From Pseudomonas sp. TH31 (GTDB taxonomy: Bacteria > Pseudomonadota > Gammaproteobacteria > Pseudomonadales > Pseudomonadaceae): a DNA stretch of 64,000 nt. The position numbers were made by a program, and so were the translations under genes. The notes under the pieces are model-generated. The model ran no database searches. It saw nothing but the letters and a program-made list of their open reading frames with translations, and was not told the origin of the DNA. Positions 44,284 to 54,056 of this stretch are shown piece by piece. How positions within the stretch are numbered: position 1 is the stretch's first letter; every line of letters starts with the position of its first letter. Where the stretch lies: positions 124,001 to 188,000 of the forward strand of contig NZ_JAEKEZ010000022.1 of NCBI RefSeq assembly GCF_016650815.1. The letters are read 5' to 3'.

Positions 44284-45798
44284 TTACCCTGGAGTATTCA
44301 GGTTCATCGAGCGAACCACCCCTTGTTCGGCTGTTTGTTCGTCCACGGGCAACGTGAAGCGAAAGGTTGCGCCACGCCCAGGCACATCGATCAACTGGAT
44401 ATCGCGACCATGCAGTTGCAGGATCCGATGCACGATCCGCAGCCCCAACCCACCATCGCGCCGTGCGCCGCCAATATTGAAGGGCCGCAGGAACAGCCCT
44501 TCACGCAGTTCGGCGGCGATGCCGGGACCGGTATCGCTGATGGTCACCTCAACGAAAGAGCCTTGCGGCCGCAAGCTGAGTTCGATTTCACCGCCTTGTG
44601 GCGTATGGCGCAGGGCATTGTCGAACAGGTTGGTCAGCACCCGTTCGATCAGCCCCAGGTCGGCGCAAGCGGCTGAAACGTTGGGGGCGAAGGTCGCCTT
44701 GAGCTCCACCTGGCGTGCTTCGGCGGTGAGTTCGAATTTCTGGAAGATGTCCTGCACCAGATCGGTCATGGAGAAGCGTTCCAGTATCGGTTGCACAAAC
44801 CCGTGTTCCAGCCGTACCAGTTCCAGCAGCGATTGCGCCAGGCCACCGACCTTGCGGCTTTGATCGAGGGCGATGCCCAGGTAGCGGCGCCGGTCGGCAG
44901 GCGACAGCGTGGCGTCCTTGAGCGACAGGGTTTCCAGATAACCGTGCAGCGAGGCCAGCGGTGTGCGCAGGTCGTGGGAGATGTTCGCCACCAGTTCGCG
45001 GCGTTCCTGGTCCTGGCGAGTCAGCGAACGCCATTGCTCGCTGAGGCGGGTTTGCATCTGCCGGAACGCGGCGTCGAGTACGGCAATCTCATCGTGGCTG
45101 GCAGCTTTTTCAACCGGTGCTGGCGCGGAGGGCGTGACGGGAACGCCGTCAATGTCGAACTGGCTGACGGTTTCGGTCAGGCGCCGCAAGGGTCGGGTAA
45201 TCAGGGCAAAGGCTGTAAGGCCGGCAATCAGGCACAACAACGCCACCAATCCGATGGACAGCAGGGCGGTGTTGAGCGCGGCACTGGTCGCACCGCGTTC
45301 GGCGAAGCGGTCGTGTTCTTCACCCAGCAATACCACATACAGATAGCCCGCCGGTTTACCGTCGACCTGCAACGGTGCCGCGCTGAAGACCTTGCGACCA
45401 TCGATGCTGCGCGGGTCGTCACCGAGAATGGGCAGGGCATCGCCCTTGAGCAAATGCTGGATCGGCAACAGATCGACTTGCTCGCGGCGTATTCGTCCTT
45501 CAGGCGCGGCGCTGCCGACAATCCGCCCCTGACTGTCCAGCAGGTAAACCTCGACGCTCGGGTTGACCAGCATCAGTTGGCTGAACAGATCGCGCACGGC
45601 ATTGGGCATCAGGCCTTTGCTGTCCATCAGCACGGTGTCGTGGGCGATGTGCTGGGCCAGGTCCCGGGACAACCCCTGCACCACTTCCAGCTCATGCATC
45701 TGGTTGGAGCGCACCTGCATCCATGCCGAGGTGCCGCAGCACACCAGCAGCAACACGGCGAATACCAGGGACAAGCGCTGGGTCAGGGTCAATCTCAT
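44284..45798 (-). CDS. Sensor histidine kinase beside the Msr cluster
   Basis: 504 residues: helix 1 at about 8-28, a periplasmic domain of about 145 residues, helix 2 at about 175-200, a HAMP segment, the phosphoacceptor His275 in ANISHDLRTPLASLHGYLETL, and an ATPase domain (NLFDNALRH, DTGPGI, GGLGLRIV). It overlaps the regulator gene by 4 bases. No obvious redox cysteine pair lies in the periplasmic loop; methionines are present but not unusual in number. The signal is unknown; divergent msrB-dipZ-msrA suggests an envelope oxidative signal. Confidence 0.92.
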   Translation of the reverse strand: MRLTLTQRLSLVFAVLLLVCCGTSAWMQVRSNQMHELEVVQGLSRDLAQHIAHDTVLMDSKGLMPNAVRDLFSQLMLVNPSVEVYLLDSQGRIVGSAAPEGRIRREQVDLLPIQHLLKGDALPILGDDPRSIDGRKVFSAAPLQVDGKPAGYLYVVLLGEEHDRFAERGATSAALNTALLSIGLVALLCLIAGLTAFALITRPLRRLTETVSQFDIDGVPVTPSAPAPVEKAASHDEIAVLDAAFRQMQTRLSEQWRSLTRQDQERRELVANISHDLRTPLASLHGYLETLSLKDATLSPADRRRYLGIALDQSRKVGGLAQSLLELVRLEHGFVQPILERFSMTDLVQDIFQKFELTAEARQVELKATFAPNVSAACADLGLIERVLTNLFDNALRHTPQGGEIELSLRPQGSFVEVTISDTGPGIAAELREGLFLRPFNIGGARRDGGLGLRIVHRILQLHGRDIQLIDVPGRGATFRFTLPVDEQTAEQGVVRSMNLNTPG

Positions 45799-46510
45799 GA
45801 CGGGTCCTCGGGTGCCGCGAATTTATAACCACGTCCCCACACCGTGAGGATGCGCACCGGTTGTGCCGGGTCGGTTTCGATCTTGGCCCGCAAACGATTG
45901 ATGTGGGTGTTGACCGTGTGCTCATAGCCTTCGTGGCTGTAGCCCCACACGGCGTTGAGCAGGTCCATGCGTGAGAACACCTTGCCCGGTTGGCGGGCGA
46001 AGAAATACAGCAGGTCGAACTCCCGTGGCGTGAGGTCCAGGCGCCGGCCGTCGAGGGACACTTCGCGGGTGATCGGGTCGATGGACAGTCCATCGACGAT
46101 CAGGCTGCCGGCGTCCATCTTCAGGTTGCGGGCCATGGCGTCGACCCGTCGCAACAAGGCCTTGACCCGTGCCACCAACTCCAGCATGGAAAACGGTTTG
46201 GCCAGGTAATCGTCAGCGCCCAGTTCCAGGCCGAGGATACGGTGCAGTTCGCTGGAGCGCGCACTGGTGATGATGATCGGCGTGTAGCGAGCCATGGCCC
46301 GGCGCGGCGGCAGATCTCCAGGCCGTCGACGCCGGGCAGCATCAGGTCGAGGATCAGCGCGTCCCAGCTTCCTTGCTGCAACAGGCGCATGCCTTCGTCC
46401 CCGTCGGCGCAATGCACCACCTCGAACTGCTCATCACGAAGATGCAGGCAGATCAGGTCGGCGATGTGCAAATCGTCCTCGACCACCAGGACGCGTTTGG
46501 TCTGTTCCAT
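45795..46510 (-). pseudogene. OmpR-family response regulator, frameshifted
   Basis: The N-terminal frame from the ATG at 46510 encodes the receiver (VLVVEDDLHIADLI, phosphoacceptor Asp55 in LILDLMLPG) and breaks after GLEICRR. The second frame to 45795 gives the rest of the receiver (TPIIITSARSS, LAKPFS) and a winged helix (VNTHINRLRAKIETDP … ILTVWGRGYKF). One extra C on the coding strand near 46300 restores RARAMARYTPIII and a 238-residue protein. The kinase next to it is intact. An inverted repeat TCACG-N15-CGTGA at 46570-46594 in the divergent promoter region could be its operator, unproven. Confidence 0.85.
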
Positions 46511-46661
46511 GAAGCTCAATCCTTTGCCGCGAATGGGCACATTGTGCGGGTTTTCCTCAGGGGGAGTTATCACGAATTGTTTAACTTCCCGTGAGGATTT
46601 GGCGATCAACCCAAGCCTAGGCTGTGTTCCATGACAGGCACCTGGAATTTTGGAGACGGCC

Positions 46662-47180
46662 ATGTTTTCACGCAGACAATTTCTTTTAACCAGCGGTGGG
46701 CTGGGGGCGGCAGCCCTGGTGATCGGTGCATTGCCAAAATTTGCGGCGAGCACAGCGCTGGTCAGTGATGCCAGCGCGGCTGAGGCTTTCGAGGTCACTC
46801 ACACCGACAGCGAATGGCACGCCATCCTCAGTGCCGAGCAGTACGAGATCCTGCGCGAAGAAGGCACCGAACGAGCCTATACCAGTGCGTTGAACGACGA
46901 GCACCGCGCTGGCACATTCGCTTGCGCCGGGTGTGATCTGCCGTTGTTTTCATCCGACACCAAGTTCGACAGCCGCACCGGTTGGCCGAGTTTCTGGAAG
47001 CCGTTGGACAAGGCGGTGGCCACGCGTCAGGACCGCTCCTTCGGCGTGGTGCGCGAAGAGGTTCACTGCCGGCGTTGCGGCGGGCATCTGGGCCATGTCT
47101 TCGACGATGGGCCAAAACCGACGGGGCTACGCTACTGCATGAATGGCCTGGCGATGACCTTCAAGCCACAGACGGCTTGA
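46662..47180 (+). CDS. msrB: Peptide-methionine (R)-S-oxide reductase MsrB with Tat-type signal
   Basis: 172 residues from the ATG at 46662 with a GGAGAC site. The N-terminus carries a twin-arginine signal: S-R-R-Q-F-L followed by a hydrophobic stretch, so the folded enzyme is probably exported. Zinc ligands are Cys88/Cys91 (CAGC) and Cys136/Cys139 (CRRC); the catalytic Cys159 is in RYCMN. It reduces methionine-R-sulfoxide in proteins. First gene of msrB-dipZ-msrA, divergent from a two-component system. Confidence 0.92.
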   Translation: MFSRRQFLLTSGGLGAAALVIGALPKFAASTALVSDASAAEAFEVTHTDSEWHAILSAEQYEILREEGTERAYTSALNDEHRAGTFACAGCDLPLFSSDTKFDSRTGWPSFWKPLDKAVATRQDRSFGVVREEVHCRRCGGHLGHVFDDGPKPTGLRYCMNGLAMTFKPQTA

Positions 47181-47222
47181 TCCGCGGTTAATCCTTTCTC
47201 TCACTTGATGCAGGTCGACGCT

Positions 47223-48986
47223 ATGTGGCTTCTGATTCTCTCTTATCTCGGTGGTGTGCTGACGATTGTCAGCCCGTGCATTCTACCGGTATTGCCCTTC
47301 GTCTTCGCGCGCACCGGGCAGCCGTTTATGAAAAGCGGCTTGCCGCTGCTGGCGGGTATGGCCATGACCTTTGCGCTCGTCGCCTCGCTGGCGGCGGTCG
47401 GCGGCGGATGGGTGGTGCAACTCAATCAGTACGGGCGCTGGGTCGCGCTGGTGTTCGTTGCGCTGTTCGGGCTGACGCTGTTGTTGCCACAACTGGCCGA
47501 CCGCTTGACCCGGCCACTGGTGGCGGCGGGCAGTCGGTTGTCGGAAGTGGCAGGCGCCGATGCCCGGCCACGCCCCGGCGCTTCGTTCCTGATCGGTGTC
47601 GCCACGGGCCTGCTCTGGGCGCCGTGCGCCGGGCCGATTCTGGGGCTGGTGCTGACCGGTGCGGCGCTGCAAGGAGCCAGTATCGGCACCACGTTGCTGC
47701 TGTTGGCGTACGCCGCCGGGGCGGCAACCTCCCTGGCCGTGGCGCTGCTGTTGGGCGGTAAGGTTTTCACGGCGATGAAGCGTTCCATCGGCGCAGGCGA
47801 GTGGGTTCGACGTGGGCTCGGTGCGCTGATGTTGGCGGGCGTGGCGGCCATCGCTCTGGGGCTGGATACCGGGATTCTGGCGCGGTTTTCGACCGCGTCT
47901 ACCGGCGGCATCGAACAGGCCCTGGTCGGGCGACTGGCCGGCAAATCGCCGAGTAACAGCGAGCCGGCTTCGGCCTCGGGTAGCGCCATGCAAGTGGCTG
48001 ACAAAGCACCCGGCACACTCCCTGTCGAAGGCAACCTTCCAGCGCTGGACGGTGCCGTGCAATGGCTCAACTCGCCACCACTGACCGCCCAGGCGTTGAA
48101 GGGCAAAGTGGTGCTGGTGGATTTCTGGACCTACTCCTGCATCAACTGTCTGCGCACCCTGCCGTATGTGAAGGCCTGGGCCGAGAAGTACCGCGATCAG
48201 GGGCTGGTGGTGATTGGTGTGCATGCGCCGGAGTTTGCCTTTGAGCGCAATGTCGGCAACGTCACCCAAGCCATGAAGGACCTGGGCATCAACTACCCGG
48301 TGGCCATCGATAACGATTTCAAGATCTGGCGTGCGTTCAACAACGAGTACTGGCCGGCGCACTATTTTGCCGACGCTCAGGGTCGCATTCGTTATCACCA
48401 CTTTGGCGAAGGCGAGTACGTCGAGTCGGAGCGGGTGATCCAGCAATTGCTCAAGGAAGCCGGGGCGACGAAGGTCGCGGACGGCCTGATCAATGCCAGT
48501 GCCGAGGGTGTTCAGCTCGCTCCGCAGATGAACGAAGTCAAGTCCCCGGAAACCTATATCGGCTATCAGCGGGCGGAAAATTTCGTACCTGAAGCGAGCC
48601 TCGCGGCGGACAAGGTGGCGACGTACAACCCGCCGGCCCAACTGGCCCTCAACAACTGGAGCCTGGGTGGCCAATGGAATGTCGGGTCGGAGCGAGCCAC
48701 TGCAAGCGCGCCGGCCAGTCGTATCGTCTACCGCTTTCACGCTCGCGATTTGCACCTGGTGCTAGGGCCGGGTGCAGACGGCAAACCTGTGCGCTTCAAA
48801 GTACTGATCGACGGCAAGGCCCTGGGTGAGGCTCACGGTACTGACGTGGCGCCCGATGGCAGTGGCAGCGTGACCGAACAACGCTTGTACCAGTTGGTGC
48901 GTCAGTCCGGCGATGTCACGGACCGCACCTTCAGCATCGAGTTTCTCGACTCGGGCGTCTCGGCGTATGCCTTCACGTTTGGTTGA
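47223..48986 (+). CDS. DipZ/DsbD-like membrane thiol reductant transporter with thioredoxin domain
   Basis: 587 residues from the ATG at 47223 (MWLLILSYLGGVLTIVSPC); an ATG at 47208 is an alternative with a poorer ribosome site. A CcdA-like membrane domain of about six helices carries Cys19 (SPCILP) and Cys135 (APCAGP). A periplasmic thioredoxin/TlpA-like domain has the active site C306-INC309. A C-terminal beta-rich domain resembling carbohydrate-binding folds ends the protein. By homology to DsbD/DipZ it moves electrons from cytoplasmic thioredoxin to the periplasm, here probably to the flanking exported MsrB and MsrA. Confidence 0.88.
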   Translation: MWLLILSYLGGVLTIVSPCILPVLPFVFARTGQPFMKSGLPLLAGMAMTFALVASLAAVGGGWVVQLNQYGRWVALVFVALFGLTLLLPQLADRLTRPLVAAGSRLSEVAGADARPRPGASFLIGVATGLLWAPCAGPILGLVLTGAALQGASIGTTLLLLAYAAGAATSLAVALLLGGKVFTAMKRSIGAGEWVRRGLGALMLAGVAAIALGLDTGILARFSTASTGGIEQALVGRLAGKSPSNSEPASASGSAMQVADKAPGTLPVEGNLPALDGAVQWLNSPPLTAQALKGKVVLVDFWTYSCINCLRTLPYVKAWAEKYRDQGLVVIGVHAPEFAFERNVGNVTQAMKDLGINYPVAIDNDFKIWRAFNNEYWPAHYFADAQGRIRYHHFGEGEYVESERVIQQLLKEAGATKVADGLINASAEGVQLAPQMNEVKSPETYIGYQRAENFVPEASLAADKVATYNPPAQLALNNWSLGGQWNVGSERATASAPASRIVYRFHARDLHLVLGPGADGKPVRFKVLIDGKALGEAHGTDVAPDGSGSVTEQRLYQLVRQSGDVTDRTFSIEFLDSGVSAYAFTFG

Positions 48987-49017
48987 TAGCGATCTCATTT
49001 TCCAAGGAGTCAGCCCC

Positions 49018-49725
49018 ATGAAAACCTTATTCACCTGGCGCCGTACCTTGCTGGGCCTGGCTGCGGCCAGCGTTATCGGCCAATGCTCGGCGTTCTCTTT
49101 CGGTGCCTCTGAAGACGCCGTGGTCATTGCCCCGCCGGCCCTCGACGAAACCACCCAGGCCCACAGCGAAACCGCAGTCTTCGCAGGTGGTTGCTTCTGG
49201 GGTGTGCAAGGGGTGTTCCAGCATGTCAAAGGCGTGAAGAAAGCCGTCTCCGGTTATGCCGGCGGCGCGGCCAACACCGCCCAATACGAGCGGGTCAGCG
49301 ATGGCGATACCGGTCATGCGGAATCGGTTGAAGTCACCTTCGATCCTACTCAGGTCAGCTATGGCACCTTGCTGCAAATCTACTTCTCGGTGGCCCATAA
49401 CCCGACGGAGCTCAACCGTCAGGGCCCTGACAGCGGCACCCAGTATCGCTCGGCAGTTTTCCCGGAGAACGCTGAGCAGCAACGCGTCGCCCAGGCCTAT
49501 ATCGCCCAACTCGACGCCGCGCATTCGTTCAACAAACCCATCGTCACCAAACTGGAAACCTACAACGGCTTCTACCCGGCCGAGGACTATCACCAGGACT
49601 TCCTCACCGAGCACCCGACCTATCCGTATATCGTGATCAACGATATGCCGAAGGTGGCGCAGTTGAAGCAGCTGTATCCGGACCGGTATCAGGAGAAAGC
49701 GGTGTTGGTGAAGGCAGGATCGTAA
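49018..49725 (+). CDS. msrA: Peptide-methionine (S)-S-oxide reductase MsrA, exported form
   Basis: 235 residues from the ATG at 49018 with AAGGAG. An N-terminal signal (KTLFTWRRTLLGLAAASVIG, cleavage likely near QCSA) precedes the MsrA domain with catalytic Cys59 in GGCFWG. Other family parts are intact (GYAGG, GDTGHAESVEV, FSVAHNPTELNRQGPDSGTQYRS). The signal also contains an RR pair (TWRRTLLGL), so Tat export is possible. It completes an envelope Met-O repair set with MsrB and the DipZ-like protein. Confidence 0.9.
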   Translation: MKTLFTWRRTLLGLAAASVIGQCSAFSFGASEDAVVIAPPALDETTQAHSETAVFAGGCFWGVQGVFQHVKGVKKAVSGYAGGAANTAQYERVSDGDTGHAESVEVTFDPTQVSYGTLLQIYFSVAHNPTELNRQGPDSGTQYRSAVFPENAEQQRVAQAYIAQLDAAHSFNKPIVTKLETYNGFYPAEDYHQDFLTEHPTYPYIVINDMPKVAQLKQLYPDRYQEKAVLVKAGS

Positions 49726-49732
49726 ATGTGCA

Positions 49733-50227
49733 TCAGGGTGTCTCGTCCAGGCGCTTGCCCATTTCAAACGCGCGCATTTCATAGCCCAACTCCTCATACA
49801 GCCGAAGTGCCGGTGCGTTGAATGCCCAAACGGTGAGCCGAAGATCCGAGGCGCCCTGTTCGATGGCCCAGGCTTGGGCACGCTCCATCAGCGCACGCCC
49901 AACGCCTTGACCTCGAGCATTGTCGTCAACACAGACCGAGCCCACCCGGCCCACCTGTTGATGCTGGATCAGCGGACTGTTGAACGAAGTGACTTGCACG
50001 GTAATGAAGCCAATTGCTTTGCCAGCCTGCTCGGCCAGAAAGGTCACCTGATGTTCGGCGTCGAGATAGGGCAGCCAGTGGGCGCTGTCCCGCGCGAAGT
50101 CCTCCGTGGCCGGTGCGTAGATGTCCGGCCGTTCACGGTGATGGAGGCTGTTGAGTTGCTGGCCCAGTTCGCAAATGGCCAGAAGATCGTCCGGTGTGGC
50201 CCGGCGATACAGGGGAGGGGATTTCAT
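49733..50227 (-). CDS. GNAT-family acetyltransferase
   Basis: 164 residues with motif A VGRVGSVCVDDNARGQGVGRALMERAQ and motif B LTVWAFNAPALRLYEELGYEMR. Full-length GNAT fold; substrate unknown. It starts ATGAAATCCCC and converges on msrA, with only 7 bases between the stops. Confidence 0.88.
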   Translation of the reverse strand: MKSPPLYRRATPDDLLAICELGQQLNSLHHRERPDIYAPATEDFARDSAHWLPYLDAEHQVTFLAEQAGKAIGFITVQVTSFNSPLIQHQQVGRVGSVCVDDNARGQGVGRALMERAQAWAIEQGASDLRLTVWAFNAPALRLYEELGYEMRAFEMGKRLDETP

Positions 50228-50271
50228 TCGCTTTCCTTCGCGTTGACTTGTTTTAGTGAATGCACACGGGA

Positions 50272-50676
50272 TTACTGGCTACGTGGTCGCTCCATGGCAA
50301 GGGTCGACGTTTCAAAACCCAGACTGGAAAAAAACGCCGAAGCGCCTTCCCGCCCTGCACGCAGCACCCAGGTGATATCGCGGTTTTCACCCATGACATG
50401 TTCAACCAGCGCGCGGCCGATACCTTCACATCGATGCTGTCCGCACACCACCACCATCGACAGATAACCATTGGACAGCCCATCACTAATGCCTCGGGCA
50501 AATCCGACGATATGCGAACCCTTCATGGCAACGGCCGCGTGTTGGGAGTTGGCGATCAATTGCGCGAAATGTTCAGCCGAACCGGTGCGATGCCCCCAGC
50601 CATTGTGTCCAAGAAACAACCTTACAGATTCGATTTGCGAAGGCTTCACATCGCCGATATGCAGGGCAGTACTCAT
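50272..50676 (-). CDS. GNAT-family acetyltransferase (short)
   Basis: 134 residues. Motif A is seen as LSMVVVCGQHRCEGIGRALVEHVM and the C-terminal region as GASAFFSSLGFE. The ATG overlaps the stop of the upstream GGDEF gene (ATGA), suggesting co-translation with it. The substrate is unknown. Confidence 0.85.
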   Translation of the reverse strand: MSTALHIGDVKPSQIESVRLFLGHNGWGHRTGSAEHFAQLIANSQHAAVAMKGSHIVGFARGISDGLSNGYLSMVVVCGQHRCEGIGRALVEHVMGENRDITWVLRAGREGASAFFSSLGFETSTLAMERPRSQ

Positions 50677-51686
50677 CCCGAAATCAGGTTCTTGCCCATC
50701 ACCTTCGACCGATACAGCGCCTGATCGGCCCTGGCCAGCAGTCCGGTCTGTTGTTCCTCTTCAAAGCGCTGGACCACGCCAAAACTCATGGTCACCTGAA
50801 AATCCCCTACCGGCAGCAGTTGCGTCAGGCCCCCACGGATTTGTTCAGCGACCTCGCGGGCATCGGCCAGCGGCGTATTGGGCAGGAGCATGATGAACTC
50901 GTCGCCACCCCAGCGGGCCAGGATATCGCCGTCGCGCACGCAGTCTTTCAGGCACTCGACCACCTGCACCAACGCCGCATCGCCCAATGCGTGGCCGTAG
51001 TGATCGTTGATGGGTTTGAAATCGTCGATGTCCATGGCGATCAGCGACAGCGGTTGGCGGAAGCGCTGGGCGCGGTCGCACTCCTGAGGCAGGGCTTTTT
51101 CCAGGCGATAGCGATTGGCGACCGAGGTCAGGGCATCGGTTTCTGCCAGTTTGCGGTTTTCTTCAAGTTGGATTTGCAGCTGTTGATTGACCCGTGACAG
51201 CTCCCGGGTGCGTTCTTCGACGAGGGCTTCGAGGGAGTGATTGCGCCGCTCCAGTTCTTCAAGCAGGCGTTTTTTGTCTTCGATACTGCGGTGCGCCCCA
51301 ACCATTCGCGCCACCGAGCCATCAGCATTGCGGGCAAGGATATAGCCGCGATCTTCGATCCAGATGAAAGAGCCATCCTGCATGCGGCAGCGATACTCGG
51401 CCTGATAGCCGGGGGCACGCTGACTCAGGTAGTCGTCGAACAAGGCCATGACCCGCGAATAGTCGTCGGGGTGCATCACGGTTTCCCAGGTCAGCACGGT
51501 GTTATCGAGGGAGTGCGGCGCGTAGCCGAGCATCTCGTACCAGCCCGGGTTGCGATAGACGAAACCGGTGTTGGCGTTCCAGTCCCAGATACCATCGCTG
51601 ACCAGTTCCAAAATGGTGTGCAGCATGTCTTCGTTGAAGTCCGACAGATTGAACTTCAATGATTCGATATTCGATGCGTCGCCCAT
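50673..51686 (-). CDS. PAS-GGDEF diguanylate cyclase, cytoplasmic
   Basis: 337 residues from the ATG at 51686 with a GGAGA site. A PAS/PAC domain (DGIWDWNANTGFVYRNPGWYEMLGY … AEYRCRMQDGSFIWIEDRG) is joined by a coiled coil to a GGDEF domain with G260-GDEF264. An RxxD inhibitory site, R251-DGD254, lies five residues before it. Expected to make c-di-GMP in response to a ligand or redox signal at PAS. It is co-translated with the short GNAT. The frame extends upstream to 51746 without support. Confidence 0.92.
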   Translation of the reverse strand: MGDASNIESLKFNLSDFNEDMLHTILELVSDGIWDWNANTGFVYRNPGWYEMLGYAPHSLDNTVLTWETVMHPDDYSRVMALFDDYLSQRAPGYQAEYRCRMQDGSFIWIEDRGYILARNADGSVARMVGAHRSIEDKKRLLEELERRNHSLEALVEERTRELSRVNQQLQIQLEENRKLAETDALTSVANRYRLEKALPQECDRAQRFRQPLSLIAMDIDDFKPINDHYGHALGDAALVQVVECLKDCVRDGDILARWGGDEFIMLLPNTPLADAREVAEQIRGGLTQLLPVGDFQVTMSFGVVQRFEEEQQTGLLARADQALYRSKVMGKNLISG

Positions 51687-51761
51687 CACCGCTCTCCTTG
51701 CCGCCCTTATATCGATGCCACTTGCCCGTCGAGCAGAGTAGTCCAAGGCGCATCGGCGCGG

Positions 51762-52667
51762 CTAGTGCTTGCCCCACATCTGCATGGAGAAGTCGACGAA
51801 GCTGCGCAATTTCGGCAACCGGTAACGATCCTGGGTGTAGACCAGGTGCATTGGCCGGCTCGGCAGTTGGTAGTCCTGCATCAAGGCCACCAGTTTCCCA
51901 TCCCTGAGGTCTTGCTCCACCAGTGCGTCGGGCACCATCACGATACCCATGCCGGTTCGCGCCGCTTGATGCAAGCCCGCCGAGCTATTGATCAGCATCG
52001 GGCCGCTGACCGCCACAAGGACCTCGCCTTCGGGGCCGGTCAGTCGCCACTGTTTTTCCACCGAGTGCCAGTCATCTCCGGCCGGATAGGCGAAGGCGAG
52101 GCAGTCGTGGTGCTGCAGATCCTCGGGTTTTTGCGGTGTACCCCGGCGCGTCAGGTATTCCTTGGAGGCGCACATCGTCAGGGTGTAGTCGATGAGGGGG
52201 CGGGCAATCATGTTGGACGGCTCGATAGCGCCCAGGCGAATGGCCGCGTCGAAGCCGTTTTCCAGCAGGTCCGGGCGTCCGTTGGTCAATACCACATCCA
52301 GCTTGACTTGCGGGCAGCGCAAGCTGAATTCGCTGAGGGCTGGCGCGAGCCGCTCAGTGCCAAAGGTCAACGGCGCGGTGATGCGCAGCGTACCGCTCGG
52401 CTCGTCGAGGGTTTGTTCCGCCAGCCGTTCAGAGTCGGCCACCAGGCCCAGCACTTCGAGGCAGCGCTGATAGTAAGCGCTGCCAAACTCCGTCAACCGC
52501 TGGCGCCGGGTCGTGCGATTGAGCAGACGTACACCGAGACGTTGCTCCAGGGCGCGCAGGTGATTGCCAACCATGGTCGTGGACATTTCGCACTGCAACG
52601 CGGCGGCGGTCATGCTGCCGGTTTCCACCACGCGGACGTAAACGGTCATTGCCTGGAACAGGTCCAT
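51762..52667 (-). CDS. LysR-family transcriptional regulator
   Basis: 301 residues from the ATG at 52667 (MDLFQAMTVYVRVVETGSMTAAA). N-terminal winged helix, then the substrate-binding domain (PSGTLRITAPLTFGTERLAPAL). It belongs to the branch often annotated as AaeR/DsdC-like or 'LysR with PBP2_CrgA' proteins. It is divergent from the class III aminotransferase at 52770, its probable target, with about 100 bases between. Confidence 0.9.
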   Translation of the reverse strand: MDLFQAMTVYVRVVETGSMTAAALQCEMSTTMVGNHLRALEQRLGVRLLNRTTRRQRLTEFGSAYYQRCLEVLGLVADSERLAEQTLDEPSGTLRITAPLTFGTERLAPALSEFSLRCPQVKLDVVLTNGRPDLLENGFDAAIRLGAIEPSNMIARPLIDYTLTMCASKEYLTRRGTPQKPEDLQHHDCLAFAYPAGDDWHSVEKQWRLTGPEGEVLVAVSGPMLINSSAGLHQAARTGMGIVMVPDALVEQDLRDGKLVALMQDYQLPSRPMHLVYTQDRYRLPKLRSFVDFSMQMWGKH

Positions 52668-52769
52668 TATCAAGCTCGACTTTTAAATGATTGAAGTATT
52701 GCAGCATTTATCCAGCTCAGGTGGCTAACCATACTGCAAAAACACCGACCATTGATGGAGCTTGATGTC

Positions 52770-53944
52770 ATGACCACCGCCTGCCTGATGACTACCTACC
52801 AACCCCTGGCCCTGAGTTTCATCAAAGGCCTGGGCACGCGCCTGTGGGACCAGGCGGGTCGTGAGTATCTGGATGCAGTGGCGGGCGTTGCGGTGACCAA
52901 CGTCGGCCACTCCCATCCTAAAATCGTCTCGGCCATCAGCGAACAGGCCGGGTTGCTGTTGCACACCTCGAACCTCTACAGCATCGACTGGCAGCAGCGA
53001 CTGGCGGAAAAACTGACTCGGCTCTCGGGCATGGAGCGGGCGTTTTTCAATAACTCGGGTGCCGAGGCCAACGAGACGGCGTTGAAGCTCGCACGGCTTT
53101 ACGGCTGGCACAAAGGCATCGAGCAACCGCTGGTGGTGGTCATGGAGAACGCCTTCCACGGCCGGACCCTCGGTACCTTGTCCGCCAGCGACGGCCCGGC
53201 GGTACGCCTGGGTTTCAATGAGCTGCCGGGGGATTTCATCAAAGTGCCGTTCGGTGACCTCAAGGCCCTGGACACCGTGCAGCAGGCCCACGGCCCAAGA
53301 ATCGTGGCGATCCTGATGGAGCCGATCCAGGGCGAAAGCGGTGTGCAACGGGCCCCGCCCGGTTACCTCAAGGCGGTGCGCGAACTGTGCAACCGGCGCT
53401 CATGGCTACTGATGCTCGACGAAATCCAGACAGGCATCGGCCGCACTGGCCAGTGGTTCGCGTTCCAGCATGAAGGCATCGTCCCGGATGTCATGACCTT
53501 GGCCAAAGGCCTGGGCAACGGTGTACCCATCGGCGCCTGCCTGGCCCGGGCCGAGCCGCGGAGCTATTCACCCCCGGCAGCCATGGCAGCACGTTCGGCG
53601 GTAATCCATTGGCCTGCCGGGTCGGTTGCACCGTGCTGGAGATCATTGAAGAACAAGGCCTGCTAGCGAACGCCCGGCTACAAGGCGAACGCCTACTGGC
53701 CAGGTTGCGCGTCGAACTGGCCGATGAGCCGAACGTCCTGGCGATCCGTGGCCAAGGCTTGATGATCGGCATCGAACTCGCCCAACCGATCCGCGACCTG
53801 ACCCTGATCGCGGCCCGGGACCATGGCCTGCTGATCAACGTGACCCGCGGCAAAACCATTCGCCTGCTGCCGCCGCTGACGATTGATGAGCGGGAAGTGG
53901 AGATGATTGTCAGAGGAGTTTGCCGGGCGCTAAACGCAGCCTGA
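52770..53944 (+). pseudogene. Class III aminotransferase (acetylornithine-type), frameshifted
   Basis: The first frame (from ATG 52770, [17 protein letters not shown], with GGAG upstream) carries fold-type I motifs: [42 protein letters not shown] and the PLP lysine in [13 protein letters not shown]. It leaves frame after LAR near 53550, at a CCCGGG run. Adding one G restores [20 protein letters not shown] and connects to the second frame (…[21 protein letters not shown]) ending at 53944. The rebuilt protein is about 391 residues. It resembles ArgD-like enzymes, but the specific substrate is uncertain. Its 3' end is copied seven more times in the adjoining array. Confidence 0.85.
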
Positions 53945-53960
53945 ATGGGCGCACCCACCT

Positions 53961-54056
53961 GTAGGAGCTGCCGAAGGCTGCGATCTTTTGATCTTCAGCG
54001 ATTTCAAACTCGCAACAAATCAAGATCAAAAGATCGCAGCCTTCGGCAGCTCCTAC
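53961..54056. repeat. Array REPIN 1
   Basis: 96-base palindromic element GTAGGAGCTGCCGAAGG…CCTTCGGCAGCTCCTAC with the inner loop TTCAGCGATTTCAAACTCG. It follows the true aminotransferase stop by 16 bases. Confidence 0.95.
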
